Shown piece by piece: positions 1-11,359 of a stretch of DNA of 64,000 bases (the stretch's first letter is position 1; each line of letters starts with the position of its first letter). Below the pieces are notes generated by a model that saw only the letters and a program-made list of their open reading frames with translations, had not been told where the DNA came from and made no database searches. Origin of the DNA: Atherinomorus stipes (taxonomy: Eukaryota > Chordata > Actinopteri > Atheriniformes > Atherinidae); assembly GCA_023101725.1 (NCBI GenBank), contig JALJCO010013696.1, positions 410,001-474,000 of the forward strand. Reading direction: 5' to 3'. Made by a program: the position numbers and the translations under genes.

Positions 1-303
1 ATGTTGTTGTTATTGATGTTGTTGTTATTGATGTTGTTATTGATGTTGTTGTTGTTGTTATTGTTGTTGTTATTGATGTTGTTGTTTTTGTTTTTGATGT
101 TGTTGATGTTGTTGTTGTTATTGATGTTGTTGATGTTGTTGTTGTTATTGATGTTGTTGTTGTTGTTATTGATGTTGTTGATGTTGTTGTTGTTATTGAT
201 GTTGTTGTTGATGTTATTGATGTTGTTGTTGTTATTGATGTTGTTGATGTTGTTATTGATGTTGTTATTGATGTTGTTATTGATGTTGTTGTTGTTGTTG
301 TAA

Positions 304-335
<32 letters not shown>

Positions 336-474
336 ATTGATGTTGTTGATGTTGTTGTTATTGATGTTGTTGTTGTTGTTATTGATGTTGTTGTTGTTAT
401 TGATGTTGTTATTGATGTTGTTGTTGTTGTTATTGATGTTGTTGTTGTTGTTGTTATTGATGTTGTTGTTGATG
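1..474. repeat. (TTG)n/(TTGATG)n microsatellite
   Basis: Uninterrupted mix of TTG, TTA and ATG triplets beginning at or before the window edge. The long poly-Leu/Met reading frame through it is an artefact of the period of 3. Confidence 0.95.
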
Positions 475-524
475 TCATGGACTTATATGGATCATTTCTT
501 GGTTATAAAAACATCCTCAGTTCT

Positions 525-730
525 GGGGCGGTGATTAGCTCGGTTGGATGAGCAGCCCCCCCATGAACAGAGGCTACAGCTCCTCAGCGCAGTCGGCCCC
601 GGTTCGATTCCCGGTCGAGGTCCCTTTGCTGCATGTCGCTCCCCACTCTCTGCCCCTTTCCTGTCATTGTATACTGTCGTATAAAGGCCACTAGAGCCCA
701 AAAAATCCTTAAAAAAAAACAAAAAAAACC
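525..730 (+). mobile_element. tRNA-derived SINE with A and B boxes
   Basis: The 5' part is tRNA-like: A box TAGCTCGGTTGG at 536-547 and B box GGTTCGATTCC at 601-611. An unrelated body and an A-rich tail follow (AAAAAATCCTTAAAAAAAAAC). Perfect 13-bp direct repeats CATCCTCAGTTCT at 512-524 and 731-743 are its target duplications. Confidence 0.88.
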
Positions 731-799
731 CATCCTCAGTTCTCTCAGATCTGAACTTCAGCGAATCCATGAATGATCACAGACCAGAACGAGCCATCG

Positions 800-1050
800 G
801 GTTCAGGCAGAGACCGGGACCTGGTTCTGGCAGAGACCGGGACCTGGTTCAGGCAGAGACAGGGACCTGGTTCTGGCAGAGACCGGGACCTGGTTCAGGC
901 AGAGACCGGGACCTGGTTCTGGCAGAGACCGGGACCTGGTTCAGGCAGAGACCGGGACCTGTTTCTGGCAGAGACCGGGACCTGGTTCAGGCAGAGACCG
1001 GGACCTGGTTCTGGCAGAGACCGGGACCTGGTTCTGGCAGAGACCCGGGT
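800..1050. repeat. 23-bp minisatellite
   Basis: About 11 copies of a unit like GGCAGAGACCGGGACCTGG plus TTCT or TTCA. All three frames are open because 23 is not a multiple of 3 and the unit lacks stops, so the 176- and 94-codon frames here are not genes. Confidence 0.93.
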
Positions 1051-1344
1051 ACTCTGAGACGAGTCCTTCAGTCTGGACTCGTCAGGCTGTCTTACTTAGC
1101 TTCAGCACCTGTCTCTCCTCCACGCCCAGGACTCCCAGCATGCCTCGCTGCTGCAGGGGGGGCTCCGGGCATGCATCTATTTTTACCCCCCAGGCCTCCT
1201 CGCTTGCTCCCTGAATACCCAGAGCTGCTGGGGGGGGTGTTGAAACCGAACACTGACGGCTGCGGGGACGCATTTGTTCTGCTGGTTGTGAGGACGTAAA
1301 TCTGTCCTGAAGGTTTGTCTCTGTGGAACCACCACAGACCCGGA

Positions 1345-1452
1345 CCTGGACGGTCCTGGATCAGGTCTGACCTGGACCAGGTCTGACCCCATCCTGGACC
1401 AGGTCTGACCCCGTCCTGGACCAGGTCTGACCCCGTCCTGGACCAGGTCTGG
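1345..1452. repeat. 22-bp minisatellite
   Basis: About four copies of CTGGACCAGGTCTGACCCC plus GTC or ATC. Confidence 0.85.
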
Positions 1453-1781
1453 ACTCCAGGTGTCCGTCCCCTGCTTCTGATGGGGGGAGTTTTATCAGTC
1501 CAGGTGTTGAAGTTTCCCTCTGACCTCAGCGGCTCTCTGGGACCCCCCCCCCCCCCTCCCCGTGTATGTGGGAGGATTATGGCGGCAGGTGGTGGGGGTG
1601 GAGGCCGTCCATGAGCTGGAGTCACTCATCTGATCAGATTAGCAGCTGAACCCGTTACTATGACGACGGAGGAAACGTTCCAACACGCTGCAACAACTCA
1701 AATCTGACCAAGTTACCGAGATTTCAGGAAATCTGATCACGAAAATTTCACTCGTTCTGTTGGCAGATTTTTTTTTTAAAT

Positions 1782-1820
<39 letters not shown>

Positions 1821-2758
1821 TTACGACAAAAAATCAGTTTTTACTTATTTGAAGAGGTTCAGATGTTTTTGCCTGTAATAAACAAAATAATTCTGCCATT
1901 AAAAACAAGTAAAATTTTCTTACATTTTCCTGAAATAAGATGCATTTGTCTAAAAATAAGTTCCTGTATCTCACTGAAATATTTCTCTTCAGGTAATTTT
2001 GTCTCATTTTCAGTGTGACGAGATATTTTGAGTAGAAATGAGAAAAATCTACTTGGTAAGATTTGAGTTATTAAGGTGTGTCCTCCTCCTCTTCCTCCTC
2101 CACATCTCTATAAGCGGAATATAGATGTTCTTCAGTTATATCTGTTAGTAGCACCAGCCTGACCTGACCTCCAGCCACCCCCTGACCTCCAGCTTCTACC
2201 TGACCTCCAGCCGCCCCCTGACCTCCAGCCGTGTATGACACAACGCTGACTGGCAGTCAGGAGAAATGCCTCCTGTTTATCTTCATAACATCCTCATCCT
2301 CATCGGTAGGTGGGAGAACGTTGGAACATCTGCATGTGAACGTGTTCAGAACGGAACCAGATTGATCCAGTTTTTACAGCTTTTACGTCTTTTAAACTTC
2401 ATTCTGGATGTTTCATGCGGGAAACCATGGAAACGCAGAAGTGGGTGAGAGAGCATGTGGGGGGGGGGGGGGGGGGGGGGGTTCTGAGCTTCATCTGGTC
2501 ACATGGCTCTGACCTTTGACCTCCACATGCCCACTGGTCTCAATAAAGAAAAGGAGGTGGTCTGGCTCAGGAGAGAGATCCAGCTGTGGATCCTGGTCCT
2601 GATCCTGGTTCGGGTCCTGGTCCTGGTTCTGGTCCTGGTCCTCCTGCTTCATGCAGCTGCTTTCATTCCTGTTTAACATCTGTCCATCCTGCTGCTGATT
2701 TCTGTTTGTTTGTTCTTCTTTATTCTGTTCTTTTCTACAGATTCCCCATTATTCTGAT
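1453..2758. other. non-coding spacer upstream of bin1 exon 2
   Basis: No gene is seen. It holds a (TTTA)n microsatellite at about 1778-1822, short CCTGACCTCCAGC repeats at 2158-2230, a run of about 22 G at 2459-2480 and a small GGTCCTG repeat at 2590-2642. It is either intron 1 of bin1 or 5' flank; exon 1 was not found. Confidence 0.6.
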
Positions 2759-2760
2759 TT

Positions 2761-3268
2761 TATGGATGGATGGATGGATGGATGGATGGATGGATGGATG
2801 GATGGATGGATGGATGGATGGATGGATGGATGGATGCATGGATGCATGGATGGATGGATGCATGGATGGATGCATGGATGGATGGATGGATGCATGGATG
2901 GATGGATGGATGCATGGATGGATGGATGGATGGATGGATGCATGGATGATGAACAAAGTGATGGATGGATGGATGGATGGATGGATGGATGGATGGATGG
3001 ATGGATGGATGGATGGATGGATGGATGGATGGATGGATGGATGCATGGATGGATGGATGGATGGATGCATGGATGGATGGATGGATGGATGGATGGATGC
3101 ATGGATGGATGGATGGATGCATGGATGGATGGATGGATGGATGGATGGATGGATGCATGCATGGATGGATGGATGCATGGATGGATGGATGCATGGATGG
3201 ATGCATGGATGGATGGATGGATGCATGGATGGATGGATGGATGCATGGATGGATGGATGGATGGATGA
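2761..3268. repeat. (ATGG)n / (GGATGCAT) microsatellite
   Basis: About 0.5 kb of GGAT repeats with scattered GCAT variants, broken at about 2946 by GATGATGAACAAAG. It abuts the 3' end of the antisense LINE. MDGW/HPSI repeat frames on both strands are artefacts. Confidence 0.95.
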
Positions 3269-4024
3269 TGAACAAGGCAAGTTTATTTGTATAGCACATT
3301 TCATGTACAGAACAATTCAAAGTGCTTTACATAAAACATTATAAGCAAAAGGGAGAGAAAAAAAACATTTAGAAGCATGATTCAAAATTAAAAGCATTTA
3401 AGATTAAAAAGAGAGAATATAGAGACGTGCGGATTTTAACTTTTGAATAAAATCTACGTAAATGCAGCTGAGAACAGGTGGGTCTTCAGCCTGGATTTAA
3501 ATAAACTGTTTCAGCTGATCTGAGACTTTCTGGGAGTTTGTTCCAGACATGTGGAGCATAGAAGCTGAACGCAGCTTCTCCAGGTCTGGTTCTGACTCTG
3601 GGAACTGATAAAAGGCCGGATCCAGATGACCTGGGGTCTAGTAGGTTCATACTGGGTCAGAGGCCACTGATGTATTTTGGGCCTAAACCATTCAGAGCTT
3701 TATAGACCAGCAGCAGAACTTTAAAGTCTATTCTCTGATGGACCGGCAGCCAGTGTAAAGACCTCAGAACTGGACTGATGTGGTCCACTTTTCTGGTCTT
3801 TGTGAGAACTCGGGCAGCAGAGTTCTGAATGAGCTGCAGCTGTTTAACTGGTTTTTAGGTAGACCAGTAAAGACGCTGTTACAGTAGTCAAGCCGACTGA
3901 AGATGAATGATGGACTAGTTTTTCCAGATTTTCCTGAGACAACAGATCTTTGATCCTTGAGATGTTCTTCAGGTGATAGTCGGCTGATTTAGTGATCGCT
4001 TTGATGTGTTTTTCAAAGTTTAGG

Positions 4025-4235
4025 TCTGAGTCCATCACTACACCCAGATTTCTGGTCTGGTTGGTGGTTTTTAGGTCTGAGTCCATCACTACAGCCAGAT
4101 TTCTGGCCTGATTTGTGGTTTTTAGGTCTGAGTCCATCACTACACCCAGATTTCAGGTCTGGTTGGTGGTTTTTAGGTCTGAGTCCATCACTACAGCCAG
4201 ATTTCTGGCCTGGTTGGTAGTTTTTAGGTGTATGG
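4025..4235 (-). repeat. 51-bp in-frame tandem duplication in the LINE RT C-terminus
   Basis: About four 17-codon copies of MDSDLKTTNQ[AT]RNL[AG]VV, each 51 bp, with small substitutions. The unduplicated LINE has a single LGVVMDSDL motif at this point. Confidence 0.8.
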
Positions 4236-4835
4236 ACTGAAGTTCTGTGACAACCTGCTGTCGTTTCTCTTTGGCTCCAAAAACAATCACCTCAGTTTTG
4301 TTTTTGTTCAGCTGAAGAAAGTTGAGGCACATCCAGTCATTAATCTCATCAATACATTTACCAAGAGCCTGTACAGGGCCCCGGTCTCCTGGTGATGCTG
4401 TAATATATAGCTGTGTGTCATCTGCGTAGCTATGGTAACTAATATTGTTGTTCTTTATGACCTGAGCCAGTGGGAGCATGTAGATGTTAAACAGAAGAGA
4501 CCCCAGGATAGAGCCCTCGGGAACTCCACAGGTCATTTTTGTCTGCTCAGATGTAAAATTGCCTACTGACACAAAGTACTTCCTGTTCTCAAAGTATGTT
4601 TTGAACCACTTTAGTACAGAACTACAGAGACCCACGCACTTCTCCAGTCGTTGGAGTAATATAATGTGGTCAACCGTATCAAATGCAGCACTGAGATCCA
4701 GTAAAACCAACACTGACATTTTTCCAGTGTCAGTATTCAGACATATGTCATTCATGACTTTAGTCAGAGCAGTCTCGGTGCTGTGGTGCTGTCTAAAACC
4801 TGACTGGAAGACATCATAACCGTTGTTTTCTCTTA

Positions 4836-6950
4836 TTTTTTTTTTTTTTTTTTTTTTTTTTACTTGTCCTGTCCAGCATCGAAGCAAGCAGAATGGAAAT
4901 CTGATTGCTTTATTCTGTTGAACAGTTTTGCTTTATCAAGCGGAGCTTTATGAATATAAGGCTCCACTTGATATCATGTTTATTCATTTTATTTCTTTAT
5001 TTAAACATTTGTCTATTACACCATTCCATTTCATACTGCTGGGCCTGACAAGGGAGAAATGAAAGTTAACAGAGGTAATGATAGAAAGTGAAACAGAGAG
5101 AGAGGAGTAAGGAAGAGGAAGAGAGAGAGGAGAGAAAACATGAATCCACTTACACAGTTCACTGGTACATCTGTACCGCGATCCCTAAACAACCAAGGTC
5201 TCTGTTGGAAAACAAAACAAGCAATCCCCTACAGGAGGACCTGCAGGTGGCTTAAATATCCTCAGATCATACAAACACACGCAGAACTACGCAGAGAAGA
5301 GGTACAACCTAGTCAGCGCAATGGGAAGTAGAGAAGAGGTACAACCTAGTCATCGCAATGGGAAGTAGTGTCACAGTGTCAACATGCATAATAAAGGGTG
5401 CTCCGTGGTGATACAGTCATGCAGATGCAGCCTCGTCTCCGCAAGGAGGAGGAGGCCCGCAAGGCTCACGACCCAGGCCCCCAGCAGCCACCCAGAGGCC
5501 CAGATCCCAGCTACCCCCCCCAAAGAGCGGACATGCATCCCCCGAAGGGCGGCAAAAGGCGGCCCCAGCCGGAGCCCCCTGCAGTCTGGAGGCCCAGGCC
5601 CCAGCGGACCAAGACCAGCAGCTGCCGACCCCACCGGGCGCCGGGCGTCCCCCGGAGCGGAGACAGCGCCGGGCCCAGGGCCCAAGCGCCCAGGAGCAGC
5701 CACCCCCCCCCGGACCCGGGCGGCCCAACCGAAACCCAGGAGGACCGGACCCCCCAGACGACGCCCCCCCAGGGCAGGCCAGCCCCCACCCCAAAGTCCC
5801 TGCCCCATACACCTGACACCAGGGCGCCACCACCTCTACCACCCCCTACCCCACCACCACGCTCGCACACACACTCCCCACACACCTACCCCAACACTAG
5901 GGCTGAAAGATATACCGTCACCGCCCCCACATCGAGACACAGGCACCCAAGACATCAATACCGCAAGAGCAACCACATACAGGATACAGATCCCCCCTGC
6001 GCCCGCCCCGCACAAAAAGCCCCGGAAGCCACAAACAAAACCGCACCCCCCACCAAAGCGCCCGGCCCCCAACCAACCCGCAGCCACACCGCACCACACC
6101 GACACCAAGATGCCCGGCACGAATACCGAGATACGAACCTCCGGCCACACCGCCCAGCCCTACCCAACACCTCCGTGTACCCCCCCACACACACACATAC
6201 ACCCACCCACTCCGCTCTCCGACCTTACATACCCACACTCACTCCTCTCTCCACCCCCAACACTCTCCTCCCTCTACCGTCCACACCTACCCCCACCTCC
6301 TCATACCCTCTAACACACACATGCACTCCCCCCACATAACTGCACCAACCCCTCCCCCACCCCCCCACACATACGCCCCCACCTCCCTATACCCCCAATA
6401 CCCCATACAGTCCCCCCTTACATGTCCAGCCCCACCCATCCCTCTGACCTATCACACTCCCGCCCTTCCTTCCTTCAGCCCCTCATGACCATCCCTAATA
6501 GACACTCACGAGCATGCCACTCCTTCCTCCATCCCCCCTTTCCTCCAACCACTTACCCACATCTCCATCCCCCCTTTCCTCCAACCACTTACCCACATCT
6601 CCTCCCTCTTCCAGCCCAAGTTCCTCCCTCCCACATTTCCTCTTTCACACTCTCATTCATTATTCTCACATACCCACCTCTCTCTTGCCCATGCCCTCGT
6701 GCCTCCTGAGTGGTAGCTCGGGCCGGGGAAGGAGCCGCGAGCTCCAAGCCCCAAACACGTCCCCCCCCCCACCACCACCCCCAGCCCCCACCCCCGGACG
6801 CAGCAGGCCAGGCATCCCCCAGGCCAGCAGGTCCCCCGCAATGCAGCCCGCCTTAACCACTGGCGCGTGAAGTAGCCACTGTCCCCCCCTCCCCCCAGTA
6901 GCGCCCGGGAGACCGGGGTATGAAAGGACCCTGCCCCCCCCCCCACCCCC
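4836..6950 (-). mobile_element. unclassified poly(A) retroelement inserted in the LINE
   Basis: A 2115-bp insertion flanked by perfect 17-bp direct repeats ACCGTTGTTTTCTCTTA at 4819-4835 and 6951-6967. The run of T at its left edge is a poly(A) tail read on the - strand. The body has an AT-rich 3' part, a GA-rich stretch at 5085-5130, a duplicated ~36-bp unit at 5295-5367 and a long C-rich part (5440-6950) with a duplicated TCCTCCAACCACTTACCCAC unit. No RT or other domain was recognised; frames in the C-rich part are compositional. It may be a non-autonomous or 3' portion of a LINE. Confidence 0.75.
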
Positions 6951-8640
6951 ACCGTTGTTTTCTCTTAAAAAGTCATTTAGCTGGTGAAAAGCTGCTTTTT
7001 CAATGATCTTACTTAAAAATGGAAGATTGGAGATCGGCCTGTAGCTGCTCATCTGTGTCTTGTCTAGATTATCCTTTTTTAGCAGAGGTTTGATCACAGA
7101 TGTTTTCAGTGACTCTGGGAAAACACCTGACGTTAGAGAGGAGTTCACAATCTGAAGCAGATCTGACTCCAAGGTCTCTGAGACCTTTTTTAAAAAACCA
7201 GTGGGCAGGATGTTCAAACAGCAAGAGGAGGAGTTCAGTTGATGCAAGATGTCCTCCAGTTCTTTGCTAGTAATGGGATAAAACTGTGTCATGGTGTTTA
7301 GACTTGGTGGACACGATACAAGACCTGAACCTGCTGTTGTTGAACCAACAGCTTGTCTAATAATTTGGATTTTGTCTGTGAAAAATTTGGCAAAGTCATT
7401 GCAGGCTTTGGTGGAATAAAATTCAGGTGCTACTGACACAGGAGGGTTTGTTAGCCTGTCGACTGTAGCAAATAAGGCCCGAGCATTATGACCGTTTTTA
7501 GTGATGATGTCAGAAAAATACGAATTCCTGCAATCCTCAGCTGTAAATTATAAAAGTGAAGTTTCTCTTTATAGATGTCATAATAAACCTGTAGTTTTGT
7601 TTTTCTCCATCTGCGCTCAGCTTTCCGACACTCTCTCTTTCCAGTTTTCACCAGTGTGGAATTTCTCCATGGAGACTTTTTCCTTCCAGAGATAACTTTC
7701 ACCTTAATAGGAGCAATAGAATCCATGACACTCAGCATGTTAGCATTAAAGCTAGTGACCAGCTCATTGACTGAAACCCCTGACAGGGCAGGTGTTAGAG
7801 AGAAGACCTGGTTAAAAATCTCACTGGTATTTTCGGTTATACACCGTTTTGTTATCACCTCCTTTGAGACATTTGTGTGCACTGAGATGGTACTCTCAAA
7901 GAAAACACAGCAGTGATCCGACAGCCCCACATCACACACCGTGACCTCAGAAATGTCCAGACCCTTCCAGATCAGTAGATCTAAGGTGTGTCCTCTATTG
8001 TGTGTGGGCTCTGTCACATGCTGGGTCAACCCGAAGTTGTCCAGAGTGTTAATCAGGTCTTTAGTCCCTTTGTCCTGATGACAATCATAATGGATGTTAA
8101 AATCACCAGTGATAACAAGATGGTCAAAGTCCGCACAGATCACAGACAACAGTTCAGTAAAATCATCAATCTGCACAGTATTTGGGTGGCCGATAAATAT
8201 TTAAAAACATGACTCTGGATGAGGCCGTCAGCTGTAGCCACATATTCAAAAGAAGGGAAATCCCCAAGAGATAACTGTTTACACTGGAATGAGTCCCTAA
8301 AAAAGACAGCGACCCCCCCACCTCTCCTGTTCACTCTGGCTTCACTGATGAAACTGAAGTTAGGGGGCGTGGCCTCAATAAGAGCTGAATGACAGTTTTC
8401 ATGTAACCAGGTCTCAGTTAAAAACATAAAGTCAAGGCTATGTTCAGTGATAAAATCATTGATTAGAAATGATTTTCCTGCTAAAGATCGAACATTTAGT
8501 AAAGCTAACTTAAGCATTCTCAAAGTATCATCATGTTTTGGAACAGGCTGTACGTTTACTTTTGATAAAAACCTTATAGAGTGGAGCTCTCTGTGTTCTG
8601 ACAGAGCTACATTTCTCCTTCTGTTACGTATCAGGACAGG

Positions 8641-10090
8641 GATAGTAGAACCTTATAAACAGGGATAGTAGAACCTTCTAAACAGGGATAGTAGAACCTT
8701 CTAAACAGGGATAGTAGAACTTTCTAAACAGGGATAGTAGAACCTTCTAAGCAGGGATAGTAGAACCTTCTAAACAGGGATAGTAGAAGCTTCTAAACAG
8801 GGATAGTAGAACCTTCTAAACAGGGATAGTAGAAGCTTCTAAACAGGGATAGTAGAAGCTTCTAAACAGGGATAGTAGAAGCTTCTAAACAGGGATAGTA
8901 GAACCTTCTAAGCAGGGATAGTAGAACCTTCTAAACAGGGATAGTAGAAGCTTCTAAACAGGGATAGTAGAAGCTTCTAAACAGGGATAGCAGAACCTTC
9001 TAAACAGGGATAGTAGAAGCTTCTAAACAGGGATAGTAGAACCTTCTAAACAGGGATAGTAGAACCTTCTAAACAGGGATAGTAGAACCTTCTAAACAGG
9101 GATAGTAGAACCTTCTAAACAGGGATAGTAGAAGCTTCTAAACAGGGATAGTAGAAGCTTCTAAACAGGGATAGTAGAAGCTTTTAAACAGGGATAGTAG
9201 AAGCTTCTAAACAGGGATAGTAGAAGCTTCTAAACAGGGATAGTAGAAGCTTCTAAACAGGGATAGTAGAAGCTTCTAAACAGGGATAGTAGAACCTCCT
9301 AAACAGGGATAGTAGAACCTCCTAAACAGGGATAGTACAACCTTCTAAACAGGGATAGTAGAACCTTCTAAACAGGGATAGTAGAACCCTCTAAACAGGG
9401 ATAGTAGAACCTTCTAAACAGGGATAGTAGAACCTTCTAAACAGGGATAGTAGAACCTTCTAAACAGGGATAGTAGAAGCTTCTAAACAGGGATAGTAGA
9501 ACCCTCTAAACAGGGATAGTAGAACCTTCTAAACAGGGATAGTAGAACCTTCTAAACAGGGATAGTAGAAGCTTCTAAACAGGGATAGTAGAACCTCCTA
9601 AACAGGGATAGTACAACCTTCTAAACAGGGATAGTAGAACCTTCTAAACAGGGATAGTAGAACCCTCTAAACATGGATAGTAGAACCTTCGAAACAGGGA
9701 TAGTAGAACCTTCTAAACAGGGATAGTAGAAGCTTCTAAACAGGGATAGTAGAACCCTCTAAACAGGGATAGTAGAACCTTCTAAACAGGGATAGTAGAA
9801 CCTTCTAAACAGGGATAGTAGAACCCTCTAAACAGGGATAGTAGAACCTTCTAAACAGGGATAGTAGAAGCTTCTAAACAGGGATAGTAGAAGCTTCTAA
9901 ACAGGGATAGTAGAAGCTTCTAAACAGGGATAGTAGAACCTTCTAAACAGGGATAGTAGAACCTTCTAAACAGGGATAGTAGAAGCTTCTAAACAGGGAT
10001 AGTAGAACTTTCTAAACAGGGATAGTAGAACCTTCTAAACAGGGATAGTAGAACCTTCTAAACAGGGATAGTAGAACCTTCTAAACAGGG
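8641..10090. repeat. 23-bp minisatellite
   Basis: About 63 copies of AAACAGGGATAGTAGAACC plus TTCT. A common variant has GAAGCTTCT (a HindIII site) instead of GAACCTTCT, and the two types are interspersed in blocks. Confidence 0.95.
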
Positions 10091-10283
10091 TCCCAGCTTG
10101 TTCTGGGAAAGTTTATGACTGCTAACCTCGCAGCCCGGAACCCCAGCACATCATACGTCAGACTATCGAAGGGGGGCTGAGGTGGCCCCCCTACCTTTGA
10201 TCGTTCTGGTAGGGGGTGTATTGGGGATAAAAAGGTGTTTGGCTTGGGAGTAGATCTGAGCCCAATGTTGACCCGTTTCAGAG
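10091..10283. other. unique spacer between two arrays
   Basis: About 190 bp without recognisable coding sequence, separating the 23-bp array from the second (ATGG)n array. Confidence 0.5.
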
Positions 10284-11256
10284 TGATGGATGGATGGATG
10301 GATGGATGGATGGATGGATGGATGGATGGATGGATGGATCGATGGATGGATGGATGAATGATGAACAGAGTGATGGATGGATGGATGGATGGATGGATGG
10401 ATGATGAACAGAGTGATGGATGGATGGATGATGAACAGAGTGATGGATGGATGGATGGATGGATGGATGGATGGATGATGAACAGAGTGATGGATGGATG
10501 GATGGATGGATGGATGGATGGATGGATGGATGGATGGATGGATGGATGGATGGATGGATGGATGGATGATGAACAGAGTGATGGATGGATGGATGATGAA
10601 CAGAGTGGATGGATGGATGGATGGATGGATGGATGGATGGATGATGAAAAGAGTGATGGATGGATGGATGGATGATGAACAGAGTGATGGATGGATGGAT
10701 GGATGGATGGACGGATGGATGATGAACAGAGTGGATGGATGGATGGATGGATGGATGGATGATGAACAGTGATGGATGGATGGATGGATGGATGGATGAT
10801 GAAAAGAGTGATGGATGGATGGATGGATGGATGATGAACATTGTGATGGATGGATGGATGGATGATGAACAGAGTGATAGATGGATGGATGATGAACAGA
10901 GTGATAGATGGATGGATGATGAACAGAGTGATGGATGGATGGATGGATGGATGGATGGATGATGAACTGAGTGATGGATGGATGGATGGATGGATGGATG
11001 GATGGATGGATGGATGGATGGATGGATGGATGGATGGATGATGAACAGAGTGATGGATGGATGGATGATGAACAGAGTGATAGATGGATGGATGATGAAC
11101 AGAGTGATGGATGGATGGATGGATGGATGGATGATCAAAGTGATGGATGGATGGATGGATGGATGGATGATGAAAAGAGTGATGGATGGATGGATGGATG
11201 GATTATGAACAGAGTGATGGATGGATGGATGGATGGATGGATGATGAACAGAGTGA
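10284..11256. repeat. (ATGG)n array with GATGATGAACAGAGTG interruptions
   Basis: About 1 kb of GGAT repeats in which the 15-16 bp segment GATGATGAACAGAGTG recurs some 15 times, giving a higher-order pattern. It ends about 22 bp before bin1 exon 2. Confidence 0.95.
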
Positions 11257-11278
11257 TGACCTCTCTCTCCTCCTCCAG

Positions 11279-11359
11279 GTCCTGCAGAAACTGGGCAAAG
11301 CAGACGAGACCCGAGACGTCGCCTTCGAGGAGATGGTGGCCAACTTTACCAAGCAGATG
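11279..11359 (+). CDS. bin1: bin1 exon 2 (BAR helix 1 start)
   Basis: 27 codons, phase 0 at both ends, beginning [13 protein letters not shown] and ending NFTKQM. The acceptor is a short pyrimidine tract CTCTCTCTCCTCCTCCAG and the donor is GTGAGC. The (ATGG)n array ends only about 25 nt upstream of the exon, so the branch point must lie in or beside repeat DNA. The 81-nt length is the usual one for this exon in the amphiphysin family. Confidence 0.93.

Larger units (their letters stand above)
3275..8640 (-). mobile_element. L2/CR1-like non-LTR retrotransposon, degenerate and interrupted
   Basis: Antisense LINE. From its 5' end: an APE-type endonuclease (8523-8140 and 8176-7451 in different frames) with NVRSL, FLTETWL, GDFN and SDHC motifs. 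The reverse transcriptase follows (7439-6950, then 4835-4153): YRPISNLPFLSKIIEK, LDLSAAFDTVDH, CGVPEGS and the catalytic YADD. The C-terminal part is at 4140-3844. The 3' UTR includes AAGTTTATTTGTATAGCAC. Frameshifts, and an insertion at 4836-6950 inside the RT, make it inactive. The exact 5' end is uncertain because a minisatellite follows. Confidence 0.88.

Noticed and set aside
1..534. Leu/Met-rich frames that could look like membrane proteins
   Set aside because: Trinucleotide microsatellite without any other coding feature.
525..610. A functional tRNA gene
   Set aside because: The B box is good but the cloverleaf is not maintained, and the body, A-rich tail and target duplications show a SINE.
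2586..3344. Long frames encoding MDGW (+) or HPSI (-) repeats, here and at 10278-11363
   Set aside because: Pure translation of (ATGG)n; open in many frames on both strands.
5384..6339. 300-codon Pro/His/Thr frames in the C-rich part of the inserted element
   Set aside because: Two overlapping frames are equally open because of composition; no domain or start context.
8641..10090. I-SceI-like TAGGGATAACAGGG sites
   Set aside because: The unit has ACAGGGATAGTAG, which only partly resembles the site; coincidence of the repeat.
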